This document shows positions 26,473 to 36,600 of a stretch of 64,000 nt of DNA, piece by piece (the first letter of the stretch is position 1; every line of letters begins with the position of its first letter). The DNA is from an uncultured Flavobacterium sp. (GTDB lineage Bacteria > Bacteroidota > Bacteroidia > Flavobacteriales > Flavobacteriaceae), in contig NZ_CAMLDD010000026.1 of assembly GCF_946478785.1 (NCBI RefSeq), positions 1-64,000 on the forward strand. Reading direction: 5' to 3'. Below the pieces are notes generated by a model. It saw nothing but the letters and a program-made list of their open reading frames with translations, was not told the origin of the DNA and searched no databases. The translations under genes were made by a program, and so were the position numbers.

Positions 26473-26529
26473 AAAAGATTAAAAAACCACTATAATCTGT
26501 AAAGATGTAGTGGTTTCAAAGTACCCAGT

Positions 26530-27873
26530 ATGAAAAAAACTTTACTATCATTCTTATTTGTTTTTATTATTTCTTGTTATCAGGAAACTTCTATAGCCAT
26601 AGAAGGTGATTTTACAACTTCGTATGTCAACGAGGACGAATCGATTCCTGTTATTGTTAAAATAGGCAATAAAGTTACCGGTGCAGATACTTATGAATGG
26701 ACATTTGAAGGTGGTGAACCTGCCGTTTCATCTGCAAAAAATCCTGGTGAAGTGTTGTATAAAAAGCAAGGAACGTATACCATTATACTAATAGCTACAA
26801 ATATAGATGGAGAACGTAAAGAATTTAGCAAAAGTGTAGTAATAAAAGAGGGAATTAATATTGAGTTTACCCATGAAATCATAAAAAGCAATTATTCTCC
26901 GGTTGAGGTCGTTTTAAAAAATTCTACTATAGGAGAAGGATTAACTTTTAAATGGGATTTTCAGGATGGAACTCCCGCAACTTTTACAGGAAAAACACCT
27001 CCAAATGTGGTATTTAAAAAACCTGGAGATCATCTTATAACGCTAACTGTTTCAAATGGTTTTGAGTCAGAAAAACAAACTCAAACCATACATGTTGCTC
27101 CTTATTTAGTGAGCCTGTTTTCGTGTGAGCCAAATTTTGAAGACGATGATAATGAGGCTCCCGTAACTATTAACTTTGCTAATAAATCGATTAGTGCAAC
27201 TCGTTATAAATGGAGTTTTGAAGGTGGAAATCCATCTATTTCAACAGAAGAAAATCCTAAAGTTGTTTTTACAAGTGCGGGCAGTCATGAAGTTACTTTG
27301 GAAGCTTTTAATGACAAAACGAGCCAAATTTTAAAATCAACTATGACGGTTTTACCAGATACGAATTTGCGCACTTTAACTAATGTTAAATTAGGAATAA
27401 ATTCGGCACATAACAACAATAATAGTGGTGCTATGTTCTCGACATCAACAAGACAGGTTTATAAGGCAAATGAAGTAAACGACCAAAACAGCGGTCTTAT
27501 AGATATCGTTTTTCAGGGATTAAACAGCAATTTTACTTACAATAGATTTATATCACCGGATCAGGCAAATAATTATGGTTTTTTTTCATTAAAAAATGCA
27601 CAAAGCACCATTTTTATAAATTCTCAAAATTTGTGTAACTGTGGCTTAAATTTCACAGAATCGCAGTTTGATGCTATGGCAAATGACACTCCGATAAAAT
27701 CTTTGAACATAAGTTACAGCGCTGCGGGAGAACAGCAATTTGGTTTGGTCTACCCAAGAATCATTTTATTTAAAACACAAGACGGAAGAAAAGGAGCCAT
27801 AAAAGTTAAAGATATGGTTAAGAACGGAGCAAGTTCTTATATTTTATGTGACATCAAAGTACAAAAACAATAA
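26530..27873 (+). CDS. PKD-domain lipoprotein
   Basis: 447 residues. FLFVFIISCYQET is a lipobox with Cys at residue 16. Three PKD domains follow, each with its typical core: TYEWTFEGGEPAVSSAKNPG, TFKWDFQDGTPATF and RYKWSFEGGNPSISTEENPK. The C-terminal ~150 residues form a separate domain with CNCGLNFTESQFDAM. PKD domains are surface protein-interaction modules. The gene lies 7 bp upstream of the barrel-protein gene and so belongs to the same transcript. Its role in the assembly is inferred. Confidence 0.8.
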   Translation: MKKTLLSFLFVFIISCYQETSIAIEGDFTTSYVNEDESIPVIVKIGNKVTGADTYEWTFEGGEPAVSSAKNPGEVLYKKQGTYTIILIATNIDGERKEFSKSVVIKEGINIEFTHEIIKSNYSPVEVVLKNSTIGEGLTFKWDFQDGTPATFTGKTPPNVVFKKPGDHLITLTVSNGFESEKQTQTIHVAPYLVSLFSCEPNFEDDDNEAPVTINFANKSISATRYKWSFEGGNPSISTEENPKVVFTSAGSHEVTLEAFNDKTSQILKSTMTVLPDTNLRTLTNVKLGINSAHNNNNSGAMFSTSTRQVYKANEVNDQNSGLIDIVFQGLNSNFTYNRFISPDQANNYGFFSLKNAQSTIFINSQNLCNCGLNFTESQFDAMANDTPIKSLNISYSAAGEQQFGLVYPRIILFKTQDGRKGAIKVKDMVKNGASSYILCDIKVQKQ

Positions 27874-27880
27874 TCAATAA

Positions 27881-30343
27881 ATGAAGAGAGAGAATAAGAA
27901 GATCTTGTTTTGGTTATGTATTGTTTTTGCCTGTTGTTTTTGCAGGAAGGGATATGCTCAGGATGTAGACTTAGAGAATTTTTATAAGCCAAATTTTAAA
28001 GTAACAGGTAATGTAAATGCGAATATGATGTATTATACATCTAATGCCGATATACACAATTCACGTGAGCCTTTTACCTATCTGCTTTCAGGTAATTTAA
28101 ATATAAGTGCTTTTAACTTTAGTATTCCGTTGTTTTATAGTATTACCAATCAGGGAAATAATTTAGGTTATACAGCCCCTTTTGATTTTAACAGATTAAG
28201 TATTATGCCAAAATATAAGTGGGTAAAAGCTTATATAGGTAATGTCAGTATGACTTTTTCGCCTTATACCTTAAGTGGTTTTCCGTTTAAAGGAGTTGGT
28301 TTAGAACTTACTCCGCAAAGCCCTTTTAAAATAACCTTAATGGGAGGACAATTATTAAAAGCGGTTTCAGAAGAAGAAGCTTTAGGCGGAATTCCAGTTT
28401 ACCAACGTTTTGGTTACGGAGCAAAAATAGGTTTTGAAAAACAGAGATATAAACTTGGCTGGATTGGTTTTTACGCCAAAGATGATCTTAATTCACTAAC
28501 AATGGTTACTGACAAAGGAGTAACACCAAAAGAAAATTTTGTAAACAGTTTGATTTTTAGTACTTCTGTAATCAAAAATTTAAATTTAAATGTTGAATAT
28601 GCTTTGTCTGTCTTAACCGATGATACCAGAAGTAATACTCTTTCAGGAGGAAATTTTAGAGATAAGTTATTTTCCAGCAAAGAAAGTACAAGTTTTATGA
28701 ACGCATTAAATGTAAATTTTGATTATAATATTCAAAAAAGTATTGTAGGATTAACCTATGAGCGTATAGATCCTAATTACAATACACTAGGGGCATTATA
28801 TTTTAATAATGATTTAGAAAATATTGCGTTGCGTTTTTCCCGTCCCTTTTATCAGGACAAAATTACGGTATCAACCAGTTTAGGATTTCAAAGAGACGAT
28901 TTGGCGAATGAAAAAAAACAGGATACTAAGCGTGTTGTTGGTGCCATTAACATGAATTATAGAGTAACAGATCAAATTAATATTACGGGTAGTTATTCAA
29001 ATTTTTCAACCTATACAAATAAAAAGCTGGATCAGTTTGAGCTCATAAACAACCCAAATGTAGTAGTATCCGATACTTTAGATTATAGACAATTGTCGCA
29101 AAATGCAAATGTAAACATGTCGTATGCTTTTGGTAGCAAAAGAAATCAAAATTTAAATTTTAATTATAGTATTGCTGGTCAGGCAAATGAGCAGAGAGGC
29201 GTGATACGCAGAGGGCAGGCAAGTACTGTTCAAAATTATAATGTAGCACATTCGATAAATTTTATTGAGATGAAAGTTGGCTTAAACAGCTCGCTAAATT
29301 ACACTAATAATCAGGTGGGTATAAACAATAGTGCTTCAAGTGGAGCTTCAGTTGGAGTCTCTAAAAAATTATTTAAAGACAAGCTCAATACAAATTTGGG
29401 ATTTTTGTATAATAATTCTCAGGGAGATATGAATTCGAGTTCTGTTTTTGGAATTAAGTTCAATAATAGTTATACATTCCTTGAACGACATAATTGTAAT
29501 ATAAATGTTATTTCGATGTTTAGAAGCAGTACAAATACCAAGAAATTTAATGATCTAACCGCTACATTCAATTACGCCTACTCAATTGATAAATTAAAAT
29601 TACCGGCGAAAAAAGAACCTAAAAAGGAAAAGGAAATTGTTTTAAATCCTGTTTTAAAAATAAATCATAAGGAAAAGGCATATCAGGGAACAAGGGATGA
29701 AATCATAAAACAATTACAGGATCTCCAGCTTGCTTTGCGACCAGTTCCAAAGGAAGATTCAGATGAATTGCAGCATTTGCTGACCCTTACAACTTTGACT
29801 CCGGATGATCAAAGTTTTAAAGAAAAAGCTCTGAATTATTTAAAAGCATATGATGTAAATAATGACATCTTAGATAAGTATAAAAATTACATTTTGGAAA
29901 CTGTAAAAAGTTTGCAGGAAGAAATGATACGAAAAGATGAAGGTTTTGAAAATGATTATGTTATGGCGCTTGGAAGAGTGAATAAACATAAACTACATGG
30001 GGTAAATGAAGAAGATATAACAGACAAAACGAGTTATAAATCGTATTTAAAATTAGTTGAGAGAAAAGATAAAAAGTTACAGCCTTTATTAATACATAGA
30101 TGGATGATTAATGAAATTTCCCTACTTGCCAATACACCTGCAGCTGAAATTCACCAAAATGAGAATCTTTCAAATTTTAATAAACAGCAGCTTAATCAAT
30201 TCTTTAAAATGATGAAAGAGAAAAAAACGGATGCAGCAGTAATTGAAGAATTAAAAATCAAATTGATTCCTTTTTATCATGATTTAGCCAATAAAAACGT
30301 CAAAGAGGATGTAGTTGAATTCAAGTATTTAAAGAATAATTAA
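27881..30343 (+). CDS. Outer-membrane beta-barrel protein with a helical C-terminal extension
   Basis: 820 residues. The signal peptide ends GYAQ, and the mature protein opens DVDLENFYKPNFKVTGNVNA. Residues ~30-590 are rich in alternating hydrophobic and polar residues with aromatic girdles (NLNISAFNFSIPLFYSITN, YRVTDQINITGSYSNFSTY, SVGVSKKLFKDKLNTNLGF), as in outer-membrane barrels. The last ~220 residues are strongly helical and charged. No TonB plug is seen. Within an operon of surface proteins it could be an anchor or export pore. Barrel prediction from sequence pattern only. Confidence 0.7.
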   Translation: MKRENKKILFWLCIVFACCFCRKGYAQDVDLENFYKPNFKVTGNVNANMMYYTSNADIHNSREPFTYLLSGNLNISAFNFSIPLFYSITNQGNNLGYTAPFDFNRLSIMPKYKWVKAYIGNVSMTFSPYTLSGFPFKGVGLELTPQSPFKITLMGGQLLKAVSEEEALGGIPVYQRFGYGAKIGFEKQRYKLGWIGFYAKDDLNSLTMVTDKGVTPKENFVNSLIFSTSVIKNLNLNVEYALSVLTDDTRSNTLSGGNFRDKLFSSKESTSFMNALNVNFDYNIQKSIVGLTYERIDPNYNTLGALYFNNDLENIALRFSRPFYQDKITVSTSLGFQRDDLANEKKQDTKRVVGAINMNYRVTDQINITGSYSNFSTYTNKKLDQFELINNPNVVVSDTLDYRQLSQNANVNMSYAFGSKRNQNLNFNYSIAGQANEQRGVIRRGQASTVQNYNVAHSINFIEMKVGLNSSLNYTNNQVGINNSASSGASVGVSKKLFKDKLNTNLGFLYNNSQGDMNSSSVFGIKFNNSYTFLERHNCNINVISMFRSSTNTKKFNDLTATFNYAYSIDKLKLPAKKEPKKEKEIVLNPVLKINHKEKAYQGTRDEIIKQLQDLQLALRPVPKEDSDELQHLLTLTTLTPDDQSFKEKALNYLKAYDVNNDILDKYKNYILETVKSLQEEMIRKDEGFENDYVMALGRVNKHKLHGVNEEDITDKTSYKSYLKLVERKDKKLQPLLIHRWMINEISLLANTPAAEIHQNENLSNFNKQQLNQFFKMMKEKKTDAAVIEELKIKLIPFYHDLANKNVKEDVVEFKYLKNN

Positions 30344-30447
30344 GATATATAGTGCTCTAATAATAAATGTTTCAGAACTGTTTTAATACAGTTAGACAAA
30401 ATAGAAGTTGTTATGCTTCATTTTATAAAAACCATGCTTATTTGCTT

Positions 30448-33400
30448 ATGAAAAAGTTTTACAAAATACAGTTATCGGTAATATTTATCATGCTTTGGAT
30501 TGTTTCATCTTATGGACAGGATATTGTACCACCTAAAGAATTAGGAGCAGCTTCAAGTGCTATTGAAAAGATTGAAGCCTCAGACCGTTGGGTAGATAAA
30601 TTTTCGAATGAGGATCTCGTAGAATTACCAATCGGAATCCGTAAAACGGTAAGTAATGTTCAATATTCTATCGGGATTACAAAAGCTGTTTTTTCTCCAG
30701 AATATACTACTTTGACTGTTTTTTGCAGAGTTGATATTCCGCAAAAAGATAAAAATGGACAACCCATGCAACTGTTTTTTGGTGCTGATAATGTAAAATT
30801 ATCGCATCAGGGAGGTATCATGGGCGAAGCTAAATTGGTATTACTGGGTAATGTAGACATCCCGTTTAGCGATAATAAATGGCAGGTATCTTTGTATGGC
30901 GGTTTTGATATGGCAACCGGAGATGTTAAGGATTTAACGTATGTAACGATCGACTGCGATGGTTTTAAAGAAATGAAAATATCAGGGGCAGTCGAATTTT
31001 CAAGAAATCTAATATTGCCAATTGATCCTCTAACTAAAACTGTAAATGAAGCAAAGATTACAGTTCCTAAAACCTATTATAATGGGAAAACGGTTCAAAT
31101 ACCAAACAGGGTTAGAGGGGAGTTTAGCTTTATGGCAAGTAGCTGGAATGATATTTTAGTAAATGTAAGCTTGCAGCCTTTTACATTAAAAGATAAACGA
31201 AACGGACAAGATTTTGATGGTAATTTTCAGTTTTTAGTAAGTAATGCAGTTCTCGACTTAAGTGATTTAAAAAATGATCCAACAGTTGTTTTTCCGGAAT
31301 ATTATACGAAAAATGCACTTTTAGTGCCAAGTCAGGAATCGTGGAAGGGAGTATTTGTACAGACTTTTGATGTAGGTCTGCCAAAAGAATTTCAAACCAC
31401 TGATACCGCATCCAGTAAGGAAAGACTTCATGTAGGAGCACAAAATCTTATTATAGATAAATATGGCGTTTCGGGAACTTTTTATGCCGATAATGTTTTC
31501 CCACTCGATCGGGGTATTACAAGCCAGGAAAAATCATGGGCTTATTCCTTAGATCATATTGATGTAACTATTGCGGCCAATACATTTGTAAAAGCAAATT
31601 TAAGCGGGCAGATTCTTTTGCCAATAAGCAAAGCAACAGCAGAGAAGAAAGAGGCTACAACCACTGCAACACCAACTGCAGGGACAGCAGCAACACCGGC
31701 TAAACCGACCCAAACCAATAGAGCAGGTTTGGCTTATAATGGATTTATATCCATGGAAGAGCAGCAATTAATTGTAGTTACAAAAGATTCCATAGCTTTT
31801 GATATCTGGAAAGCAAAAGCTTTGCTGTTACCGAATAGTTCCGTGGAATTGAAATTAGTAAACGGAAGATTTCTACCCAAAGCAAATTTAAACGGAACAG
31901 TTTCTTTTGGAACCAACAAAGGAGCATCTGATGATAAGGAAGTAGAAGGAAAACGTACCGTTGATTTTAAAGGAATTTCTTTTGAAAACCTGCAACTGCA
32001 AACTGTTTCTCCTATTATTTCTGTTCGAAATATGGGCTATAAAGGTACCGTTGCCTTTGGTAATTTCCCAGTTTCGATTGGTAATATAAATGTTGCCATT
32101 AATGGAGATAATTCTCGAATCGATTTTGATTTAGGAATTAATTTAATGGAAAGTATTGGAGCCGGTGCCACAGCCAGAATTGGTATAAAAGGCAAAATGT
32201 ATGATGATGGATACAGGCAGCGAAGCCGGTATGACGGTCTGGATTTATCGGCAATTAATATCGATTGTAAATTCAGTGGACTAACCATTAAAGGAGGTCT
32301 GATCTTAATGGAAAAAGATCCTGTTTATGGAGATGGATTTAATGCAGACCTTGAAGTAGATGTTGCCGATGTGGTAAATGTAAGTGCAAAAGCTATTTTT
32401 GGGCGTAGTACTTTTAGGTATTGGTATTTTGATGCAGCAGTTAAATTTCCTTTACCACCAACACCATCACCTTTTATGATTACTGGTTTTGGAGGTGGAG
32501 CATATTATAAAATGCATCGAAATCAAGATATAGCCATTGGCGATTTCTCTCCGTCAGGACTGAGTTATACCCCTGATGAAAAAATAAGTCTAGGGGTCAA
32601 AGCTTTAATTTATTTTAACATTGGTTCAGAAAGTGTTTGTGATGGAGAAGCCGGATTTGAAATTGCTTTCAACTCAAAAGGAGGTGTAAACAGATTAGCT
32701 ATTTTTGGAAAAGCAAATGTAATGGCTACAATACCAGGACTTAAAAATGTTACAGACCTAATGAGTAAAGTGGCATCTAATGTTACTGCAAAGAAAAGTT
32801 TTATGGGGGTAACGGATAAAGATCTAACAGGATCTTTCGCAAGCAAATATATTCCTGCAGCAAAAGAAGCAATCCCCGGAGATTTATCTGCTCAGGTAGG
32901 GATAAGAATGGCGGCAGCAATCGAATTTGATTTTCAGAATAATTCATTGCATGCTACAACAGATGTGTATATCAATACGCCTGGTAATTTTCTTTCAGGG
33001 ACAGGGCCAGGTGGACAAGCAGTTTGGGGTGTTTTTCATAAAGACCCCGAAAATTGGTACATGTATATGGGAACCCCGGACAAAAGATGTGGCGTAAAGA
33101 TTGGAGTAGCGGGAATGTTCTTAAAAACAACCAGTTATTTTATGGCTGGAACAGTACTTCCGGGAAGTCCGCCTCCACCACCTGTTGTTGCGCAGATTTT
33201 AGGTGTTGATGCTAAACAACTGGATTATATGCGTGATGAAAATGCATTGGCAAATGGAGGAGGTTTGGCCTTTGGGGCTAGTTTGGATTTTGACACCGGA
33301 GACTTAAGTTTCTTGCTTTTTTATGCCCGTTTCCAGGCTGGAATGGGATTTGACATTATGCTAAAGGATTATCAGGAAGCCAGATGTTCAAATACAGGAA

Positions 33401-35121
33401 AAACTGTGGGTATAAATGGCTGGTATGCAAACGGACAATCTTATGCTTATTTGCAAGGAGAATTAGGAATTAGAATCAAATTAGCATTTTTAAGATTAAA
33501 GATTCCAATTATTTCAGGAGGAGCCGCTGTTCTGCTACAGGCAAAACTACCAAATCCGGTTTGGATGCGAGGTTATGTAGCTGGAAATATGAATATTTTG
33601 GGAGGATTAATAAAAGGTAAATTTCGATTCAAATTTGAATTGGGAGAAGAATGCCAATTTGAAAATGGCTCACCGTTGGGAGGACTTAAACTAATAACAG
33701 ATGTAACTCCAAAACAAAATTCTGCTGATGTAGACGTTTTTGCTGTGCCACAAGCGGCTTTTTCAATGAAAGTTAATGAAGCTTTTGTAATTCCGGAAGA
33801 TGCCGGTGATGTTACTTATAAAGTGATATTAGAGAAATTTAAGGTTTTTGACGGGACAAAAGAAATTCCAGGAATTCTGGAATGGAGTTTTATGAAAGAC
33901 AGAGCTAATTTTGTATCGGCAGATATCTTGCCTCCAAATTCAGCACTTAAAGTACAGGTTGAGGTTAGTTTCCAAAAGATGATTAATGGTGTTTTTGAAC
34001 CTATAAAAGTAGATGGAAAAATAGCCACAGAACTTGAAGAGAGGTTATTTACGACTGGTGGAGCTCCAAATCATATTCCGCTTAACAATATTAAATATTC
34101 ATATCCGGTTGTAGATCAAAAATATTTCTTTGAAGAAGAATATCCGAAAGGTTATATTCAGCTTAAACGCGGTCAGGATTATTTGTTTGAAGATGGAAGT
34201 TGGGAAACAAGTATCAGGGTTGATCAGGAGGGAGCTTCTAATTCAAAAGCTACTGCTTTTAATTATAATATCAATTCAAATGAAGTGTATTATGATTTAC
34301 CTAATATTGATCAGGACAAGAAATATAATTTTTCAATAGTAAGTAATTTGAAACAAACTCCATCGAGAAATGCTACAACTTCGACCAAAACAAATACAAT
34401 TAGTGAGGAAGGTAATGATATACAAATAGCAGAAAATCAGGCTGATGTATTATCTAAGTCAGAAGGAAGTATTGAACGTTTGTCTTATTCATTTCATACC
34501 AGTAAGTACAAAACATTCAATTCTAAAATGAATTCCATAAGTACACAAAGTTATAATTTTAAGGCGTTATTTCCAGATGTTGTATACCTGTCAAATACCA
34601 TTTCAAGTGATGAAGCTTTTGATATTGTTGATTTGGAAGGGGGCAATTACAGTGATAATAAACCTTTTATAACAGCCCAATCAAAATTGAATGACCAATA
34701 TTATATTTTAGATATATATCCGTATCTCTACATGGATTATCCTCTTAATAATAATTATTTCATAACAAACAGGGATACTGATGATTTAGGGGTTATTCCG
34801 GCAAAAGCTATTACACTAAATTCATCCTACATAACAAATGTAGAAAACGACGTTAATCAATCTTGGACGATGAGAAATTTTCCTTTCAAATATAACATGC
34901 CTTTACTGTACAAACAAGATTGGGATGATTTAAATAATCAAATTATTAACGATTACGTAAATGGAAATTCAAATGAATTACTAATAAAACGCTTTTTAGC
35001 TAGTAATTATCAATTTATGAGATACGGAAATTATGAAATAGTAATGAAATACAGTTTACCAGGAGATAAACAAGCGAACGAGTTTACTTATAAGTACAGA
35101 AACAATAATAATTTTAGGTAA
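30448..35121 (+). CDS. Giant secreted surface protein of unknown family
   Basis: 1557 residues from the ATG at 30448; an upstream in-frame ATG at 30367 would put 27 polar residues in front of a perfect signal peptide (MKKFYKIQLSVIFIMLWIVS, cleaved after SYG), so 30448 is preferred. The protein is beta-rich with many Gly-rich strands (GDFSPSGLSYTP, GNFLSGTGPGGQAVWGVFHK, GTPDKRCGVKIGVAGMF) and one Thr/Ala/Pro-rich linker near residue 410. The last ~350 residues look different (polar, Asn/Tyr-rich). No sorting domain is visible at the end. It is the last gene of the operon; a terminator follows at 35328. Confidence 0.75.
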   Translation: MKKFYKIQLSVIFIMLWIVSSYGQDIVPPKELGAASSAIEKIEASDRWVDKFSNEDLVELPIGIRKTVSNVQYSIGITKAVFSPEYTTLTVFCRVDIPQKDKNGQPMQLFFGADNVKLSHQGGIMGEAKLVLLGNVDIPFSDNKWQVSLYGGFDMATGDVKDLTYVTIDCDGFKEMKISGAVEFSRNLILPIDPLTKTVNEAKITVPKTYYNGKTVQIPNRVRGEFSFMASSWNDILVNVSLQPFTLKDKRNGQDFDGNFQFLVSNAVLDLSDLKNDPTVVFPEYYTKNALLVPSQESWKGVFVQTFDVGLPKEFQTTDTASSKERLHVGAQNLIIDKYGVSGTFYADNVFPLDRGITSQEKSWAYSLDHIDVTIAANTFVKANLSGQILLPISKATAEKKEATTTATPTAGTAATPAKPTQTNRAGLAYNGFISMEEQQLIVVTKDSIAFDIWKAKALLLPNSSVELKLVNGRFLPKANLNGTVSFGTNKGASDDKEVEGKRTVDFKGISFENLQLQTVSPIISVRNMGYKGTVAFGNFPVSIGNINVAINGDNSRIDFDLGINLMESIGAGATARIGIKGKMYDDGYRQRSRYDGLDLSAINIDCKFSGLTIKGGLILMEKDPVYGDGFNADLEVDVADVVNVSAKAIFGRSTFRYWYFDAAVKFPLPPTPSPFMITGFGGGAYYKMHRNQDIAIGDFSPSGLSYTPDEKISLGVKALIYFNIGSESVCDGEAGFEIAFNSKGGVNRLAIFGKANVMATIPGLKNVTDLMSKVASNVTAKKSFMGVTDKDLTGSFASKYIPAAKEAIPGDLSAQVGIRMAAAIEFDFQNNSLHATTDVYINTPGNFLSGTGPGGQAVWGVFHKDPENWYMYMGTPDKRCGVKIGVAGMFLKTTSYFMAGTVLPGSPPPPPVVAQILGVDAKQLDYMRDENALANGGGLAFGASLDFDTGDLSFLLFYARFQAGMGFDIMLKDYQEARCSNTGKTVGINGWYANGQSYAYLQGELGIRIKLAFLRLKIPIISGGAAVLLQAKLPNPVWMRGYVAGNMNILGGLIKGKFRFKFELGEECQFENGSPLGGLKLITDVTPKQNSADVDVFAVPQAAFSMKVNEAFVIPEDAGDVTYKVILEKFKVFDGTKEIPGILEWSFMKDRANFVSADILPPNSALKVQVEVSFQKMINGVFEPIKVDGKIATELEERLFTTGGAPNHIPLNNIKYSYPVVDQKYFFEEEYPKGYIQLKRGQDYLFEDGSWETSIRVDQEGASNSKATAFNYNINSNEVYYDLPNIDQDKKYNFSIVSNLKQTPSRNATTSTKTNTISEEGNDIQIAENQADVLSKSEGSIERLSYSFHTSKYKTFNSKMNSISTQSYNFKALFPDVVYLSNTISSDEAFDIVDLEGGNYSDNKPFITAQSKLNDQYYILDIYPYLYMDYPLNNNYFITNRDTDDLGVIPAKAITLNSSYITNVENDVNQSWTMRNFPFKYNMPLLYKQDWDDLNNQIINDYVNGNSNELLIKRFLASNYQFMRYGNYEIVMKYSLPGDKQANEFTYKYRNNNNFR

Positions 35122-35303
35122 ATACAGCCGAGTGATTCTTGATGATTTTTATGCAGCGGAGGAGAAGGAAGTAAAAAGCTTGCCTACAATAGAAAAGCTT
35201 GATGTATTAGCGGAAAAAATCTCAAACATCGGTAGATAATACTTTTGGTGATTTATTACCAGAAGACAAAGTAAATAAGGTTAATGAAATTAAAGCCACG
35301 TAA
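35111..35303 (+). pseudogene. Frameshifted gene tail behind the surface operon
   Basis: Overlapping the last codons of the giant gene, another frame reads KYSRVILDDFYAAEEKEVKS and goes on to ISNIGR-stop at 35237-35239. A +1 shift continues with NTFGDLLPEDKVNKVNEIKA and a stop at 35301-35303. Both pieces are helical and protein-like, so this looks like the broken 3' end of a gene lost by deletion; an RHS tip or its partner is possible because the following terminator resembles those of the RHS array. Confidence 0.45.
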
Positions 35304-35327
35304 AGATAATACAAAAAGAAATTAAAA

Positions 35328-35364
35328 CATAGAAACCTCGCAGATTGCGGGGTTTCTATGTTTT
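35328..35364 (+). terminator. Rho-independent terminator of the surface-protein operon
   Basis: CATAGAAACC (35328-35337) pairs with GGTTTCTATG (35351-35360); CTCGC/GCGGG in between extends the stem; TTTT follows. The inner stem is of the same CCTCGC type as the terminators in the RHS cassette array. Confidence 0.85.
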
Positions 35365-35870
35365 AAGCGATATTTTATTGCGCTAATTGCTGATTTTTTT
35401 TTTTAAAAGTTATGAAAGCATCGAATCCTGCATCAATTCATAGTGCTTACGAGCTGATTAATTAAAAAGCTCTAAGCATAGTAAAAACGTTAAAGTTTAG
35501 TTCGCGAAACAACGTAAATAGCTCTTGAATGTAAAGTATCATTCCTTTCGTGAGAATTATAATTGGACAATTTTGAAGTTTTTAAATGATAGACAAGTGA
35601 TTTTATATAATGAGGAAATTTAATGTAAATATCCAATTGAAATACTGGATCAGAGCAAGAACAACTCATCTTTTTAAGTGTATATCAAATCTTATTATGA
35701 AGAGTTTTGTTTTGGGATAAAACGTTCTCAATTTGAAATAATAATTTTTTCATAAATCCATCGAAAGAATGATTAATACCAAATCTATGTATCATAAATC
35801 AGATAGTAGTTTATAACTAAACAAGATTATACAAGTGTGAATGTTATGAAAAAAAATGATGAAATGGCGC
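35365..35870. other. Gene-free AT-rich spacer
   Basis: No open frame with protein-like sequence on either strand and no strong hairpin. It separates the surface operon from the accessory island and may be decayed DNA. Confidence 0.5.
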
Positions 35871-36335
35871 CTATAAGGCACCATCATCTATAAAGGAATA
35901 ATAGTTTTCTGAAGTGATAATCAAATGATCCACTAATTTAATATCAAGCAATTCACCTGCCTGCTTCATTTTTTTAGTTATGTGCTTATCAGCTTCCGAG
36001 GGTGTCGGATTGCCTGAAGGATGATTGTGGGCAATGACAATGTTGGTGGCATTGGCCTTCAGGGCTGCCGAGAAGATCATACGCAGATCGACAATAGTTC
36101 CGGTGATACCACCTGAGGACATTTCATAAAGCCCTAAAACTTTGAACGACTGGTTGAGAAATAGAATTTTAAATTGCTCGAAGAATTCAATTTTTCCCTG
36201 ATCCCATGAGGATTTCAAAAGGAGATAAAGATCCTGAGATGATTTGATTTGAGGTCTTTCAGATGCTTTTACTTTCGATTTGTAGATCAGTTCGATTTCC
36301 GATACGATCTGCCAGTTTTGACTTGAAGTTTCCAT
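35871..36335 (-). CDS. radC: RadC-family JAB-domain protein
   Basis: 154 residues from the ATG at 36335; the frame extends upstream to 36431 but that part (MRGSATLYCVAFCACSALPG) is not protein-like. The JAMM metalloprotease-type signature is complete: HNHPSGNPTPSEAD. The N-terminal helix-hairpin-helix part of chromosomal RadC is missing, which is typical of the short RadC proteins of mobile elements. The function of this family is not established; in islands they accompany ssb and DUF932 genes, as here. Confidence 0.85.
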   Translation of the reverse strand: METSSQNWQIVSEIELIYKSKVKASERPQIKSSQDLYLLLKSSWDQGKIEFFEQFKILFLNQSFKVLGLYEMSSGGITGTIVDLRMIFSAALKANATNIVIAHNHPSGNPTPSEADKHITKKMKQAGELLDIKLVDHLIITSENYYSFIDDGAL

Positions 36336-36559
36336 GATTTCTAATTGTTTAAGATTAATTATGGAACCTCTGCCGGGCAGGGCTGAGCAAGCGCAAAAAG
36401 CAACGCAATAAAGTGTGGCGGAGCCACGCATTTATGGGGGAATTTTTTGAAAGCGCACCGACGACAGTGCCCGAACTTTGTGATACAATTCAGCACAACA
36501 CTCTGCCAATACTTTTTCAGTACCAAAAACCATAAAACTTTCCGGTGTCTGCCCGCGCC

Positions 36560-36595
36560 AAAAAACAGGGATCAATAACGAACTATCAATCCCTG
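36560..36595 (-). terminator. Rho-independent terminator behind the DUF932 gene
   Basis: Read on the minus strand, CAGGGAT...ATCCCTG forms the stem and a run of six T follows (A-run at 36560-36565). It lies just past the stop of the DUF932 gene. Confidence 0.7.
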
Positions 36596-36600
36596 CAGGG

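Noticed and set aside
30367..30447. Upstream ATG as start of the giant secreted protein
   Set aside because: It would bury a clear signal peptide 27 residues inside the protein.
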